Source: Anomaloglossus baeobatrachus (taxonomy: Eukaryota > Chordata > Amphibia > Anura > Aromobatidae). From it: DNA of 64,000 bases. Shown one piece after another: positions 22,551 through 33,188 of the stretch (positions within the stretch are counted from its first letter, which is position 1; every line of letters begins with the position of its first letter). The translations under genes were made by a program, and so were the position numbers. The DNA lies in contig NC_134356.1 in NCBI RefSeq assembly GCF_048569485.1, forward strand, positions 94,984,604 to 95,048,603, in the 5' to 3' direction. The notes beneath the pieces were generated by a model, which had not been told where the DNA came from, searched no databases, and was given only the letters and a program-made list of their open reading frames with translations.

Positions 22551-23219
22551 TGGCACAATAGGGGACCAGGATGGGACATTTAACAAGTTGTGGAAGGAAT
22601 TGTTTGCATTGCAATGATTTCCTATGGGAAATCTTGCTTTGCTAAACGAGTAACTTGGTTAACAAGCACACTCCCAGAACGGATTGTTCTCGTTAACCAA
22701 GGTTCCACTGTATTAACATTGAACGACAGTATTACTGTGAAAAGCCAGTTACGCTTTTGGTGATCGAACCGTTATCGAACATAACCTCGAACTATCGAAC
22801 TTGAAGCTAAGTGTTCACGTTCGTCGAACGACTCGAACATCACCAAAAGCAGGTCGAACTTGAGATTAGCACTTGAGATTGAACACCGCTCATCTCTAAT
22901 CTTTAGCTAACTGCAGTGAGCTTACATATCTACATACTTCACTTTTTATTCTGTAAAAAAATATTTTCTTTCTCAGGCATTGTGACATTTCTCTTCCATG
23001 TGGTGCCATTGCTGATAGCAGGAATTGGAAAGGTTTTTTTTTTTATTAAGCTATGTCCTTTTACAATCAACTGTCTGTTGGACACCTGTATTTATCACAT
23101 TGTTAAGATCATTAATCCTGCATGTTTCTGTCTGAAATTTCCTCTGTCTTTCAAAATACCTAATGTGATTCATAAGTCCCCCCTGAAGTTATATAATTTG
23201 CCGTTTTGCTCTTTTAGAG

Positions 23220-23450
23220 ATTCTTCTCCTTCAATGGTAGTTAATGGCAATTTAGAGTATGAGGTGGAGAGTATCCTGAATTCTTGTGTGGTGAGAGAGT
23301 CCTTATCATATCTAGTGCATTGGACAGGCAATGGATCAGAAGAGAGATCCGCGGTTCTGGAGAGTAATAGCAACGTCTACAACCTAATCAATGCCAACTA
23401 CCTAATCAGGAAGTTTTCCCGCCTTATAGTCAGCGGTGGACGGTGCACTA
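23220..23450 (+). pseudogene. Ty3/gypsy chromodomain remnant, fossil
   Basis: The plus-strand reading shows LEYEVESILNS followed by SYLVHWTG. This is the pattern of the integrase C-terminal chromodomain of chromovirus-type Ty3/gypsy elements (compare QYLVRWQGY in the copy at 37.0 kb). It is an isolated, broken piece of an LTR retrotransposon, much older than the copy at 36-42 kb. No LTR was identified beside it. Confidence 0.6.
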
Positions 23451-23477
23451 ATGTGTTGTTGCACACAGATGTCTCCT

Positions 23478-23530
23478 GGCTATACGTACTGATGAAGGTC
23501 CGGTTGTGACCGAAACATTTATTTTGGATT
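23478..23530 (+). ncRNA. Hammerhead-like motif, degraded
   Basis: CTGATGA lies at 23489-23495, a stem II of GGTC/GACC follows, and then GAAA at 23512-23515. The bases after GAAA (CATTTATTTTGG) give no convincing stem III or cleavage site, so this is probably an inactive remnant of a Penelope-type terminal repeat. Confidence 0.5.
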
Positions 23531-23626
23531 GCAGACACCTGTATGATAAATACACCATGTTCCAAATTATTATACAAATTATATTTTTCCCTGATTTTCC
23601 TAAATAGTCGGTGCAAATAACAGTAA

Positions 23627-24183
23627 AGGCTACTTTACACACTGCGATATCGGTCCCGATATCGCTAGTGTGGGTACCCGCCCCCATCTGTTGCGCGACA
23701 CGGGCATATCGCTGCCCGTGCCGCACAACATCGCCCAGAGCCGTCACACATACTTACCTGTCCGGCGACGTCTCTGTGACCGGCAGCGTGCAGCGTCACA
23801 GCAATGTCACTGAAACGTCACTGAACCGCTGCCCAATAGCAGCGGAGGGGCGGAGATGAGCGGGACGTAACATCCCGCCCACCTCCTTCCTTCCGCATAG
23901 CGGCCGGGAGGCAGGTAAGGGGAGCTTCCTCGTTCCTGCGGCGTCACACGCAGCGATGTGTGCTGCCGCAGGAACGAGGAACAACTTCGTTACTGCTGCA
24001 GTAACGATTTTTAAGAATGGACCCCCGTGTCGCCGATTAGCGATTTTGCACGTTTTTGCAACGATGCAAAATCGCTTATCGGTGTCACACGCAACGGCAT
24101 CGCTAATGCGGCCGGATGTGCGTCACAAATTTCGTGACCTCAACGACTCCGCATTAGCGATGTCGCAGCGTGTAAAGCCCGCT
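23627..24183. mobile_element. TAA-flanked MITE inside the Tc1 element, PIF/Harbinger-type
   Basis: TAA duplicates lie at 23624-23626 and 24184-24186. The ends are AGGCTACTTTACACAC and CGTGTAAAGCCCGCT. The interior carries GCGATATCGGTCCCGATATCGC-like palindromes (in halves) near 23643-23666 and ATCGCTAATGCG motifs. No coding sequence is present. Its insertion into a terminal region shows that the Tc1 copy was already in place. Confidence 0.8.
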
Positions 24184-24483
24184 TAAGTCTAATAAAAGTC
24201 ATCATCACCCGTTCGAGCATACATCGAACTTCATTGAAGAAACCTCCCAATGATAACAGTATAATCTTCAAAATTAAAAAAAAAACTCAAAATGCACTGT
24301 TCCAAATTATTAGCAACAGTAGAGTTTCTAAACATTTTATGTTTTAAAGAACTGAAAATGCTCATTTGTGGAATTTGCAACATTAGGAGGTGACATTCAC
24401 TGAAATAAAAAGCTATTTAAATCCAAAACATCCTAACAGGCCAAGTTACATGTTAACATAGGAACCCTTCTTTGATATCACCT

Positions 24484-25192
24484 TCACAATTCTTGCATCC
24501 ATTGAACTTGAGAGTTTTTGGAGAGTTTCTGCTTGAATTGAATTTTTTTGCATGATGTCAGAATAGCGTCCCAGAGCTGCTGTTTTGATGTGAACTGCCT
24601 CCCACCCTCATAGATCTTTTGCTTGATGATACTCCAAAGGTTCTCTATAGGGTTGAGGTCAGGGGAAGATGGTGGCCACACCATGAGTTTATATCCTTTT
24701 ATGCCCATAGCAGCAAATGACACAGAGGTATTCTTTGCAGCATGAGATGGTGCATTGTCATGCATGAAGATGATTTTGCTCCTGAAAGCACGTATCTTCA
24801 TTTTGTACCATGGAAGAAAGTTGTCAGTCAGAAACGCTATATACTTTGCCAAGATCATTTTCACACCTTCAGGAACCCTAAAGAGGCCTATCAGATGTGT
24901 CATTGGCCATCCATGATTCCGGCCCAAAACATGACTCCTTCACCTCCTTGCTGACGTCGCAGCCTTGTTGGGACATGTTGCCATCCATCTACCATCCACT
25001 ACTCCATCTATCTGGACCATCCAGGGTTGCTCGACACTCATCAGTAAACAAGACTGTTTGTTTAGTCTTCATGTATGTTTGGGCCACCCTGCAACCGTTT
25101 CTGCTTGTGAGCACTGGTTAGGGGTGGCCGAATAGTAGGTTTATGCACCACAGAAAGCCTTTGAAGGATCCTACACCTTGAGGTTTGAGGGA
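24484..25192 (-). pseudogene. DD37E Tc1-like transposase, C-terminal half
   Basis: An open minus-strand frame (24484-24927) contains FMHDNAPSHAAK, with the second catalytic aspartate, and SPDLNPIENLWSIIK, with the catalytic glutamate. Counting gives 37 residues between them, the DD37E spacing described for TRT-type Tc1 elements. The part nearer the N-terminus (24928-25192) is in other frames; GVMFWAGI can be read near 24925. The coding region continues across the hAT-type insertion to 30411-30762. It is non-functional because of frame breaks and the insertion. Confidence 0.8.
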
Positions 25193-25989
25193 CTCCAGAG
25201 TAGAGTTGAGCGCGGTTCGTGGTTCGTGGTTCTCCAGTTCGCGGTTCGAGTGATTTTTGGGGGTGTTCTAGATCGAACTAGAACTCGAGCTTTTTGCTAA
25301 AGCTCGATAGTTCTAGATATGTTCGAGAACGGTTCTAGCAGCAAAAAGCAGGGCTTTTTACAGCTACAGTGTGCAGGAGCCATCGCTGGCAGCCTGCCAG
25401 AAGCTGGTAACCAAGATAAACATCGGGTATCCAAGCAAAGCGCTTTGGTTAGTAACCCCATGTTTATCCTAGTTACGTGCAGGAAGCCCACACTTCCCCG
25501 CTCAGCTCACTCCGTCCCCTCCTGCACGCGGCATGTACACATACATACACACACACACACACACTCACACACGTCCCCAGCCATGCAGTCCACGACACTG
25601 ACGTCTTCCTGTCACTCTGCACACATGGTCCCGCTCGGCTTACCTGCGGTGATGAAGTCCCAACCTCAGCGCTGTCACTGTCCTCCATGGCCGCAGCTTG
25701 TCACATCACCTTCTCTCGCTTCCGACCCGAGACTGACTAGCGGTGACATCACGGGCCTCTCGCGATACTTGGCTGTGAAGGTCATTGAACTCAGTGACAA
25801 GTGCTGTCGGCAGTGCAGGAGATCAGCGCAGGTAATGTACCTCGCTGACAGCAGCACTTGTCATGCCATGCAGTGACCTGGGCTGACCCATTGATGTTAG
25901 CTCAGGTCACTGCACTGGTCTCCCAGCCAATGGGGAACATCCTGCTCTTCATTGACTGGGACAGTGTGGATCGTCATGGCAACCCCTTG

Positions 25990-26640
25990 GATTACACCAG
26001 ACCTGGATTTGTTTTTCTTTCTAATAAATTGGTTAAAGAGGGAATGTATTGGGGAGTGTTTTTTCAAATAAAAATGTGTTTGTCGTCTATTTTTTTTATT
26101 ACTGACTGGGTTGGTGATGTCGGGTATCTGATAGACGCCTGACCTCACCAACCCCAGGGCTTGGTGCCAGGTGACATTACACATCTGGTATTAACCCCAT
26201 ATATTACCCCGTTTGCCACCGCACCAGGGCGCGGGATGAGCTGGGGCGAAGCAACAGGATTGGCACATCTAATGGATGCGCCACTTCTGGGGCGGCTGCG
26301 GCCTGCTATTTTTAGGCTGGGGAGAGTCCAATAACCATGGACCTCCCTAGTCTGAGAATATCAGACCACAGCTGTCTGCTTTACCTTGGCTGGTGATCCA
26401 ATTTTGGGGGACCCCTACGTGTTTTTTTTTTAAATTATTTATTTAATTTAAAATAACAGCGTGGGGTGCCCTCAGTTTTGGATTACCAGCCAAGGTGAGG
26501 TTGCCAGCTGTGGTCTGCAGGCTGCAGCCGTCTGCTTTACCCTAGCTGGCTACAAAAATAGGGGGAACCCTACGTCATTTTTTTTTTCATTTTTTTGGCT
26601 AAATACAAAGCTAAGCACCCCTTAGTGCCACATGAAAGGC
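25990..26640. repeat. Interspersed repeat R26, copy 2
   Basis: The landmarks in order are CAATAAATTGG-like sequence, a T-rich tract, GGTGATGTCGGGTATCTG, ATTACCCCGTTTGCCACC, CATCTAATGGATGCGCCAC, CTATTTTTAGGCTGG and TGGCTGGTGATCCAATTT. The same order recurs at 28190-28780 and 48880-49500. The class is unknown. It appears as interior sequence of DNA transposons rather than as an element with its own ends. Confidence 0.7.
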
Positions 26641-27059
26641 ACCAAAGGGTGCAAAATTACAAAATGCAGGAGAGTGGGACATTAAGTGTCTTTCTGCCAT
26701 TATAATGACAGAAAAGACTGATATGAAGTGCACAAGCACAAGAAAATCACCAGAGTGCTCTACGCTGTGAAAAGCAGTAGAAAATGGCACTGGAGTGAAC
26801 ATGTGACCGCCTCATGTAGGATGAAGCTATGGATCCTGGGTAAATTTATGCATTTACCCTTTTTCAGTTTTTTTGCAGTACACAAAAAAAACGGAAGGCA
26901 CACGGATGACAAACAGATGACATACGGACCCTCTACGGAACGGAAACGGATGCCACACGGATGCACCCGTGAAAAAAAACGGACTGTTTTTTGCAGACCG
27001 CAAAAATGGATCGGTCATAGCCTTATTCTGATCTGCCGTTTATAAACAGCAGGCAGAAA

Positions 27060-27255
27060 TAAGTGAATAACGCCCCCCAGCGTCAGAAAATCTCCGGGGT
27101 TTCAGGGCTAGCTGAGACCCTGGAGATCATGATTCAGGACGGTTTTTCTGGTCCCCGCTCACGTGATCACAGGTATACACCGTACACTGATGATCACGTT
27201 ACAGTAAATGACAGCGCCGGTAAAAAATTATTTATCTCCCATCTGGCATGAACAA
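27060..27255. repeat. Segment related to the TTAA element at 47.5 kb
   Basis: The series CGCCCCCCAGCGTCAG, TCTCCGGGGTTTCAG, AGCTGAGACCCTGGAG and GTATACACCGTACAC parallels 47570-47765 (CGCCCCCCAGTGACG, TCTCGGGGGTTTCAG, AGCTGAGACCCCCCAG, GTATACACCGTATAC). It is an older relative of the same family embedded in the hAT-type element. Confidence 0.65.
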
Positions 27256-27408
27256 ACACTTCTCCACTTCTCCACTTTTTCTCCACTTTTTCTCCACTTT
27301 TTCTCCATTTTTTCTCCACTTTTTCTCCATTTTTTCTCCATTTTTTCTCCATTTTTTTCTCCACTTTTTCTCCATTTTTTCTCCACTTTTTCTCCACTTT
27401 TTCTCTGT
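27255..27408. repeat. TTTTTCTCCAC microsatellite
   Basis: About fourteen 10-12 bp units of CTCCACTTTTT and CTCCATTTTTT. Open frames on both strands here (KWRKSGEK repeats on the minus strand) are artefacts of the repeat. Confidence 0.95.
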
Positions 27409-27439
27409 TCTTTTTCTATGGTCAGTCTACCCATTAGCT

Positions 27440-27960
27440 CTGCCATGCATAGTGTAGCTCTACACCTACTGCACATGTTACTTTATGATTGACATCTCTT
27501 TCGTACCAGAGCTGTCTAAGCCTACTCTGACCCCATATTTGTCATTACTATATTGTCCTTGTACTGTATTATGACATTTGTATCATGTGTTTCATTTCTT
27601 GTTGTGTTGCAATTTTTTTGCTGCATCCCAATTGTACCTCTACATTGTTCGAGTTTATGTTATTGTTCTCTCACTCTTATATGATACTCATTATTGTAAT
27701 TTTTCATGATTACATGCAGATAAGTCCAATCTGACGAAGGCTCAGGCCGAAACGTCATTTGTAACTTGTTTTGGACAAAAACATATATGCTTATGAAAAA
27801 TTTTTTTTTCCTAATACGGACCAATAAAGAGTGATTTTGCATTACTATCCGTTGTGACTTACTGACTTTCTGGGAGATTTAGAGTGCCGATGTTACTCAC
27901 TAATTTTATCTATTATTACCTCTGAGCACCTATATACCAGTGAGAAGAGCTTCCTCTACA
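27440..27960 (+). mobile_element. Penelope-type terminal-repeat fragment
   Basis: The fragment is recognised by the hammerhead at 27722-27765 and the downstream CAATAAAGAGTGATTTTGC, a form also seen after hammerheads in the other Penelope-type copies (ACAATAAAGCC at 7330, CTAATAAAGTTTTCAC at 53690). No reverse transcriptase accompanies it. Boundaries are approximate. Confidence 0.5.
27722..27765 (+). ncRNA. Hammerhead ribozyme motif
   Basis: CTGACGA lies at 27731-27737, stem II GGC(T)CAGGCC follows, then GAA at 27749-27751, and a two-pair stem III AC/GU with the cleavage position at C27756. The core is intact, but stem III is the shortest possible. Activity would probably require dimerisation or flanking tertiary contacts. 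Confidence 0.65.
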
Positions 27961-27979
27961 GTAGTTCTCCTGATTAGGC

Positions 27980-29200
27980 ATGCCCTTACCTCATGAGCAG
28001 GGCATGGCAGCTTTGGTAGCAACTATTATGACATGGACTCTGCTGCTGTGGACCCGGGGAGAGTGAGTGCAGATTCATTGCACCCACACTCCTCACATGA
28101 AGGGTCCGCACTCCTAGAAAATGGGGGATACGTTCCCTGAGTGTCTCCCCCCCATATTCTAGACGGTCCAGAGTCGTCGTGGGACCCCTTTATTTTTTTT
28201 CTTACAATAAATTGGTGAAAGAGGAAATGTTTTGGGGACTGTTTTTTCAAATAAATTTCTTTTGTCGATTTTTTTTTGTTAGTACTGACAGTTTATGATG
28301 TTGGGTATCTAATAGACGCCATGACATCACAAACTGCTGGGCTTGATCTCAGGTGACTTTACAGCTAGTATCAACCCGATTTATTACCCCGTTTGCCACT
28401 GCACCAGGGCACGGTATGAGCTGAGGTGAAGCGCCAGGATTGGCGCATCTAGTGGATGCGCCACGTCTGGGGTGCCTGCGGCCTGCTATTTTTAGGCTGT
28501 GAAGGCCCAATAACTATGGACCTTCCCACCCTGAGAATACCAGACCACAGCTGTCCGCTTTACCTTGGCTGGTGATCCAATTTGGGGGGGACCCTACTTT
28601 TTTTGTGTAATTATTATTTATAAAATAATTATAAAAAAAGAGCCTGGGGGGACCTCCACATTGGATCCCCAACCACGGTAAAGCTGCCAGCTGTGGTTGT
28701 CAGGCTACAGCCGTCTGCTTTACCCTAGCTGGCTATCAAAAATGGGGGGACCCAACGTCATTTTTTTTTAACTATTTTTTAAATAGAAAAAATTAATGGG
28801 CTTCCCTGTATTTTGATTGCCAACCAAGGTAACGGCAGGCAGATGTGGGTGGCAACCCATAGCTGTCTGCTTTATCTGCGCTGAGAATCAAAAATACCGC
28901 GGAGCGCTACGTCATTTTTTTTAAAGATTTATTTTTACAGCACTGTGATGTCCAGCAATCAAAATACAGGGAAGCCCATTTTGTTTTTAGTTATTTAAAT
29001 AAATAATTAAAAAAAATATATATGGGCTCCCGCTGCATTTTTTGTATTGCTAGCTAAGGGTAATCCAAGCAGCTACTGGCTGCTAACCCCCACTGCTTGG
29101 TGTTACCTTCACTGGCAATGGAAAATCCAGGGAAGCATTTTTAATTTTTTTTGCCAAAAAACTACAAAAAAAGGACGTGAGCTTCGCCATATTTTTGTAT
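27980..29200. repeat. Repeat R26, copy 3, with flanking TTAA-family sequence
   Basis: Bases 28028-28190 match 48540-48860 (GTGGACCCGGGGAGAGTGAG, AAAATGGGGGATACGTTCC, CCATATTCTAGA). From 28190 the R26 landmarks follow, and then three or four diverged echoes of the GGTGATCC...CAGCTGTCTGCTTTA unit up to about 29200, giving a loose tandem structure of about 170-200 bp units. Confidence 0.6.
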
Positions 29201-29457
29201 GCTAGCTAGGTGTCTGGTTGCAGTACCCCGGCCGGTAGTAGAGCAATTATTAAATCTAGTATAGTATATTAAGTGATGCTTCAAGGCATATGATATTTAA
29301 TGCCAATTGAAACTATCACTGCAATATGATTTTTCAGATACCTGGAGAGTTTTTTTCAATCCATAAGCAAAAAGGTTTTTAATAGAGGCTTAAATTATAA
29401 GCAGCAATTTCAGCGTTCTAAGTGCCTTTAAATGAATTGGAAGAAACTGCACTTCAG

Positions 29458-29738
29458 GATTGTAGTGAGGATTGTAGTGAGGATGAGTTGCCCCAGCTCA
29501 TCACTTGATGAGCTGGGGCACCTCATCCTCACTACAATCCTCACTAGTGTAGTAGTAGTGACGATTGTAGTGAGGATGAGGTGCCCCAGCTCATCATTTG
29601 ATGAGCTGGGGCACCTCATCCTCACTACAATCCTCACTAGTGTAGTAGTAGTGACGATTGTAGTGAGGATGAGAGTCACCAGCTCATCACTTGATGAGCT
29701 GGGGCACCTCATCCTCACTACAATCCTCACTACAATCG
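29458..29738. repeat. Three tandem 93-bp hairpin units
   Basis: GATTGTAGTGAGGATGAG occurs at 29470, 29563 and 29656, exactly 93 bp apart. Each unit is a near-perfect inverted repeat around CAGCTCATCACTTGATGAGCTG (in halves), with arms of about 38-40 bp. The linker GTAGTAGTAGTGAC repeats between units. Confidence 0.9.
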
Positions 29739-30410
29739 GGAAGCAGCGTGCAGCCTTCACTCCGTGAGAGATCAGTGCTGCTGGCTGTCAACGGTAACAG
29801 CGGTAACGCTGACAGACGCGTTACCATAGCAACGGTGCTCTCGGAGCCGCGGTTAGCGGTGACGTCACCCCTAACTGCGTTGCTATGGCAACGGTGATCT
29901 CCGTTAATGACCGGCTGTGTCAGCCGGTCCCTAACGGTACGGGGAGTCGACCGTGTGCCAGAGCATGTCGCCGGTACACGGCGATACACATATGTGCACC
30001 GTGTACCGGAGAGTGCAATGACAGGTCCTACATGACGCGTCATAGTCATGTGACCAGTCTGTAGACAATGAGATAATAGCCACGTGACTGGTCACATGGC
30101 TATTTTGATATCACGATAGGTCCTGCATCGCTGCTGGCAGTGCTGGTCACCGGGAGGATTCAGCGATCATCGGATGGAATAGCGGCAGGAGACAGAGTGC
30201 AGGAGGGATCGCGGGGAGGGATCGCAGTTTATTAACTGTTTGTGTACATTTATCATGCATTTTTATGTGTTTGTGATTGCCTCCCATTATAGCCTATTGG
30301 TTCGAGTTCCGTTCGTCGAACGTTCGACGAACCGAACTCGAACGAGACCTCCGTTCGACGAACCGAACTCGAGCCGAACCACGACCGGTTCGCTCATCTC
30401 TACTCCAGAG

Positions 30411-30762
30411 GCATTAGCAGCTTAAAATATCTGTTTTCTGGTTTGTAATGGCTTTTAGCAGCTGCTCTCTTAATCTGATGAACTTGTCTGGCAGAAACCT
30501 TTCTCATTCTGCCTTTATCAGGACAAACACCTATGTGCTCAGAATCAGCCACAAATCTCTTCACAGTACGATGATCAGGCTTAAGTTTTCGTGAAATATC
30601 TAATGTTTTCATCCCTTGTCCATGGCATTGCACTAGTTGATGCTTTTCGGCAGCAGAGAGATCCTTTTTCTTTCCCATGTTACTTGAAAATTGTGGCTCG
30701 CTTAATATTGTAGAAGATCCAGTTTTCCGTTTCTTGGGCTCATCTAGCAAATTAATTATCAC
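30411..30762 (-). pseudogene. DD37E Tc1-like transposase, N-terminal part
   Basis: The minus-strand frame encodes MGKKKDLSAAEKHQL, then a helix-turn-helix pattern (TLDISRKLKPDHRTVKRFV) and a basic linker (KGRMRKVSARQVHQIKRAA), as at the DNA-binding N-terminus of Tc1 transposases. The downstream part of the gene lies beyond the hAT-type insertion at 24.5-25.2 kb. The open frame extends 29 codons upstream of the likely start at MGKKKD. Confidence 0.75.
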
Positions 30763-30897
30763 AGGTATCTGAGATTGATTTCAGTGATTCAAAGAACCCT
30801 GAGACATAATACCATCAATGAGTTTCATTGAAGAAAAAAAAAATTAATCACTATGACACTTAAATCCAATTTGCATAATAATTTGGAACATGGTGTA

Positions 30898-33150
30898 TTG
30901 GAAATCTTCTTGGAGTGCCAAATAATTCCATCTTTGCAGTTTGTTTCCTGATTATTCCTTTGCTTCTAGATTTTGTACCAAGCTACCATCATGGTTCTGA
31001 CCTGGCGACCTGACCATTCCTACCAACTTACACCATTGGCTAGCATCTGACTTAGTGGCTCCAGACCAGGGACACTTATGTAAGTATAGTTCACTGTAAA
31101 GGGTTAAACGGTAAAGGCCAGAACAACCTCTGGGATCTTGTAAATGACGTAGCTTGAATTAAGCTTGTTCGTGGTAGCAATTTTTAGAGCTGCTAAGTGA
31201 GCACTGATAGAGGCACATTATATTATGCCACAGTTGATTTAAAAATCCTCTTTTTGAGGTTTAATTGATTACAGTACAAGCCACAATTCACAGATCATTT
31301 TTTTTATTTAGATTGTAACAGACTCATTCAAAGTATAAAAATAAAGTAATACATAAATATTAGAAGACATTAACCATCTGAAATGTACACCAAAACTCAC
31401 AGTATAGATGAATATATGTAAATAAGTAACTTTAAAAAAACTCTAATGATGACTTGGTGTCATTGCCTCCATAAATTTGACAAACACACAGATGATGTCT
31501 GAGCAGAGTAGGATCCGACACGTGGTTTCAGATTCCCGATCCTTTTGTTCGGCACAGAGATGAGCCAGTAGTAGAGTAGCTCTTATTGAGAACACAGGTG
31601 AGATATCTGTCGGCTGAACAATCATTCAGCCAATAGTTATCTATTATGTATAGGGTACTTAAGTCATTACCAGAAGTGCCGGGCAGCATCTTATGTCCAA
31701 TGCGAACAAAAGTATGAAGATCCTGATTCATTAATGTTTTTTCACCAGTTTTCTTCACACCAGTGCCAGCCACCTTTGCCAAAATGGCTGAACATGGGTG
31801 GGATGGAGCATGGTTACACCCATTTATCTAATTCATGGAAAGTTATGCCACAGTAGATCTCTATTGAAGGTGCACAGTACTTGTAAGAGGTCCCTAATTC
31901 ATTAAGTGGAAAGTGACTTTAATGTATTAGGCACATCTAAAAGCCGCTTTACATGCAGCGACCACAACAACAACAACAACAGGATTTCACATTAGCAGGG
32001 GGAAATACAAGTTGTATGGTCAGTCTCCAGTAGGTTGGTCATAGATAACTATGAAGGTTGGCCTTAGAGAGCATATAGCTATCCAAAAGATATGCTGAGG
32101 TTATATATTTAGCCAGGGCAGACCTGCTCATTTTCAGGAGAGACTAATGGGCAGACAGGTCCAGACCAGAGCATGGGATGCTGCCGATTAGTTGAGATAC
32201 TGAACTGTAAAGCTTGTGTTAAAAAAATTTAGGACTTTGAAAACTTTAAAAGTAGAAGGAACAAAGCATTTATGGAATTATTCTAAATTAGAAGTTATTT
32301 TAATAAAAGTAATGCCCACTTACTCCTATTGGTAGCGTTTCCTGTATTCACTTGCTATACTACTTCTTTACTAACAGGTGAAAAAAGGTGAATACATTAA
32401 AATCCACTGTAACAGAAGGAATGGAAATACAGTAAAGCATTAATGCCTGGCGGAGTATGTTGCAGGCTAAGCTCTGATTAGTTTTACATGTAGCATTAAT
32501 TTTATGAGCCCGATTTAATAATTTGAGGGGTTTTTTGCCAGAGGTTTGGGTTAAACTACCTTGAAATGCTGCAAAAATTTAACACAACGATGTTGTAGAA
32601 GTTGCGGAAAGATTTTTAGCGTTGTGGCATTTTCACACCACGTTTGGCCAGTTAAGCTCATTTTCAGACAGGTGAGCTGGTCTGAGGCTAAACAGGGAAT
32701 GAGCAAGTGTATTCTAAATAGGTGTAAATTACACAAGAAATTAACTCCATTCTTTGGCTGGAGTAACGTTTCTGATGGTGACACATGGCAGATGAAAGAT
32801 TCCACAAATTAATGAATTAAGCACATCTTTCTGCAGCACGCAATTCGTCAAGACTGGCTTACAAAAGGCTATTCTTGGTTGATGGAGCACTATGTAATGA
32901 TGTTAGGAGTTGACCATAAAATAGAGGAGGTAGTCAAAAGGAGGCAGTCCACAATAGCAGCAAAAAAGGAAGGTGCCCTATAGACAAAAGTTAACAACAC
33001 AATGAAACCCAACATTATATAGCCCTAAGACACGGTAACATGAGTAGGAAGAAAAGACTTTAACAAGTGGCTGTATATCTGTATTTTAGTCATGTCATGC
33101 TGGAAAATATTCTAAAATGCTGTATATAAGGGTTGACTGATGGTGGACGC
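30898..33150. other. Mostly unrecognised, possible old MITEs
   Basis: An ACA microsatellite lies at about 31966-31981. The segments 31640-31930 and 32505-32845 share AATTCATTAA and TTAGGCACATC-like words, as in old MITEs, but ends cannot be fixed. A minus-strand frame of 84 codons at 31528-31782 has no recognisable domain. No gene is called. Confidence 0.45.
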
Positions 33151-33188
33151 AGCTTATAAGGGAGAAACCTAGTGATAGGTTCCCTTTA
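33151..33188. repeat. Terminal fragment of a TTAA MITE
   Basis: CTAGTGATAGGTTCCCTTTAA resembles (in 20-base view, TAGTGATAGGTTCCCTTTAA) the right end of the 11448-11791 MITE family. The rest of the element is not recognisable. Confidence 0.45.

Larger units (their letters stand above)
20889..22898. mobile_element. Non-autonomous hAT-type element with 8-bp target duplication
   Basis: ATCTTTAG occurs at 20881-20888 and 22899-22906. The element between begins TAGAGATGAGCC and ends CGCTCATCTCTA, a hAT-type terminus. The subterminal regions are rich in TTCGAAC/GTTCGA motifs. The interior holds an L2 LINE fragment (20990-21963) and a large inverted repeat (about 21975-22550). No hAT transposase is present. 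The element is inserted in the decayed Tc1. Confidence 0.85.
25201..30402. mobile_element. 5.2-kb hAT-type non-autonomous composite, 8-bp target duplication
   Basis: CTCCAGAG lies at 25193-25200 and 30403-30410. The element begins TAGAGTTGAGCGCGG and ends CGCTCATCTCTA. Its subterminal regions are full of GGTTCG/CGAACC motifs. The interior is a patchwork: a CA microsatellite at about 25545-25575, repeat R26 (25990-26640), a TTAA-element-like segment (27060-29200) carrying a pyrimidine microsatellite and a Penelope scrap, and triple hairpins at 29458-29738. No hAT transposase was found. The whole unit sits inside a Tc1 transposase gene. Confidence 0.8.
23553..30895 (-). mobile_element. Tc1/mariner element of DD37E spacing, split by two insertions
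   Basis: The terminal repeats CACCATGTTCCAAATTATTA (left) and its complement (right) sit beside TA dinucleotides at 23551-23552 and 30896-30897. With the inserted MITE (23627-24183) and hAT-type element (25201-30402) left out of account, the Tc1 material totals about 1.57 kb, a normal length. Transposase remnants lie on the minus strand at both ends of the hAT insertion. This copy is dead. Confidence 0.85.

Noticed and set aside
22916-23509. 197-codon frame that might be a host chromodomain gene
   Set aside because: The only recognisable part is an integrase-type chromodomain remnant of a Ty3/gypsy element; the rest is AT-rich noise.
27194-27476. Lysine-rich frame with KWRKSGEK repeats
   Set aside because: Direct translation of the TTTTTCTCCAC microsatellite; no independent evidence for a protein.
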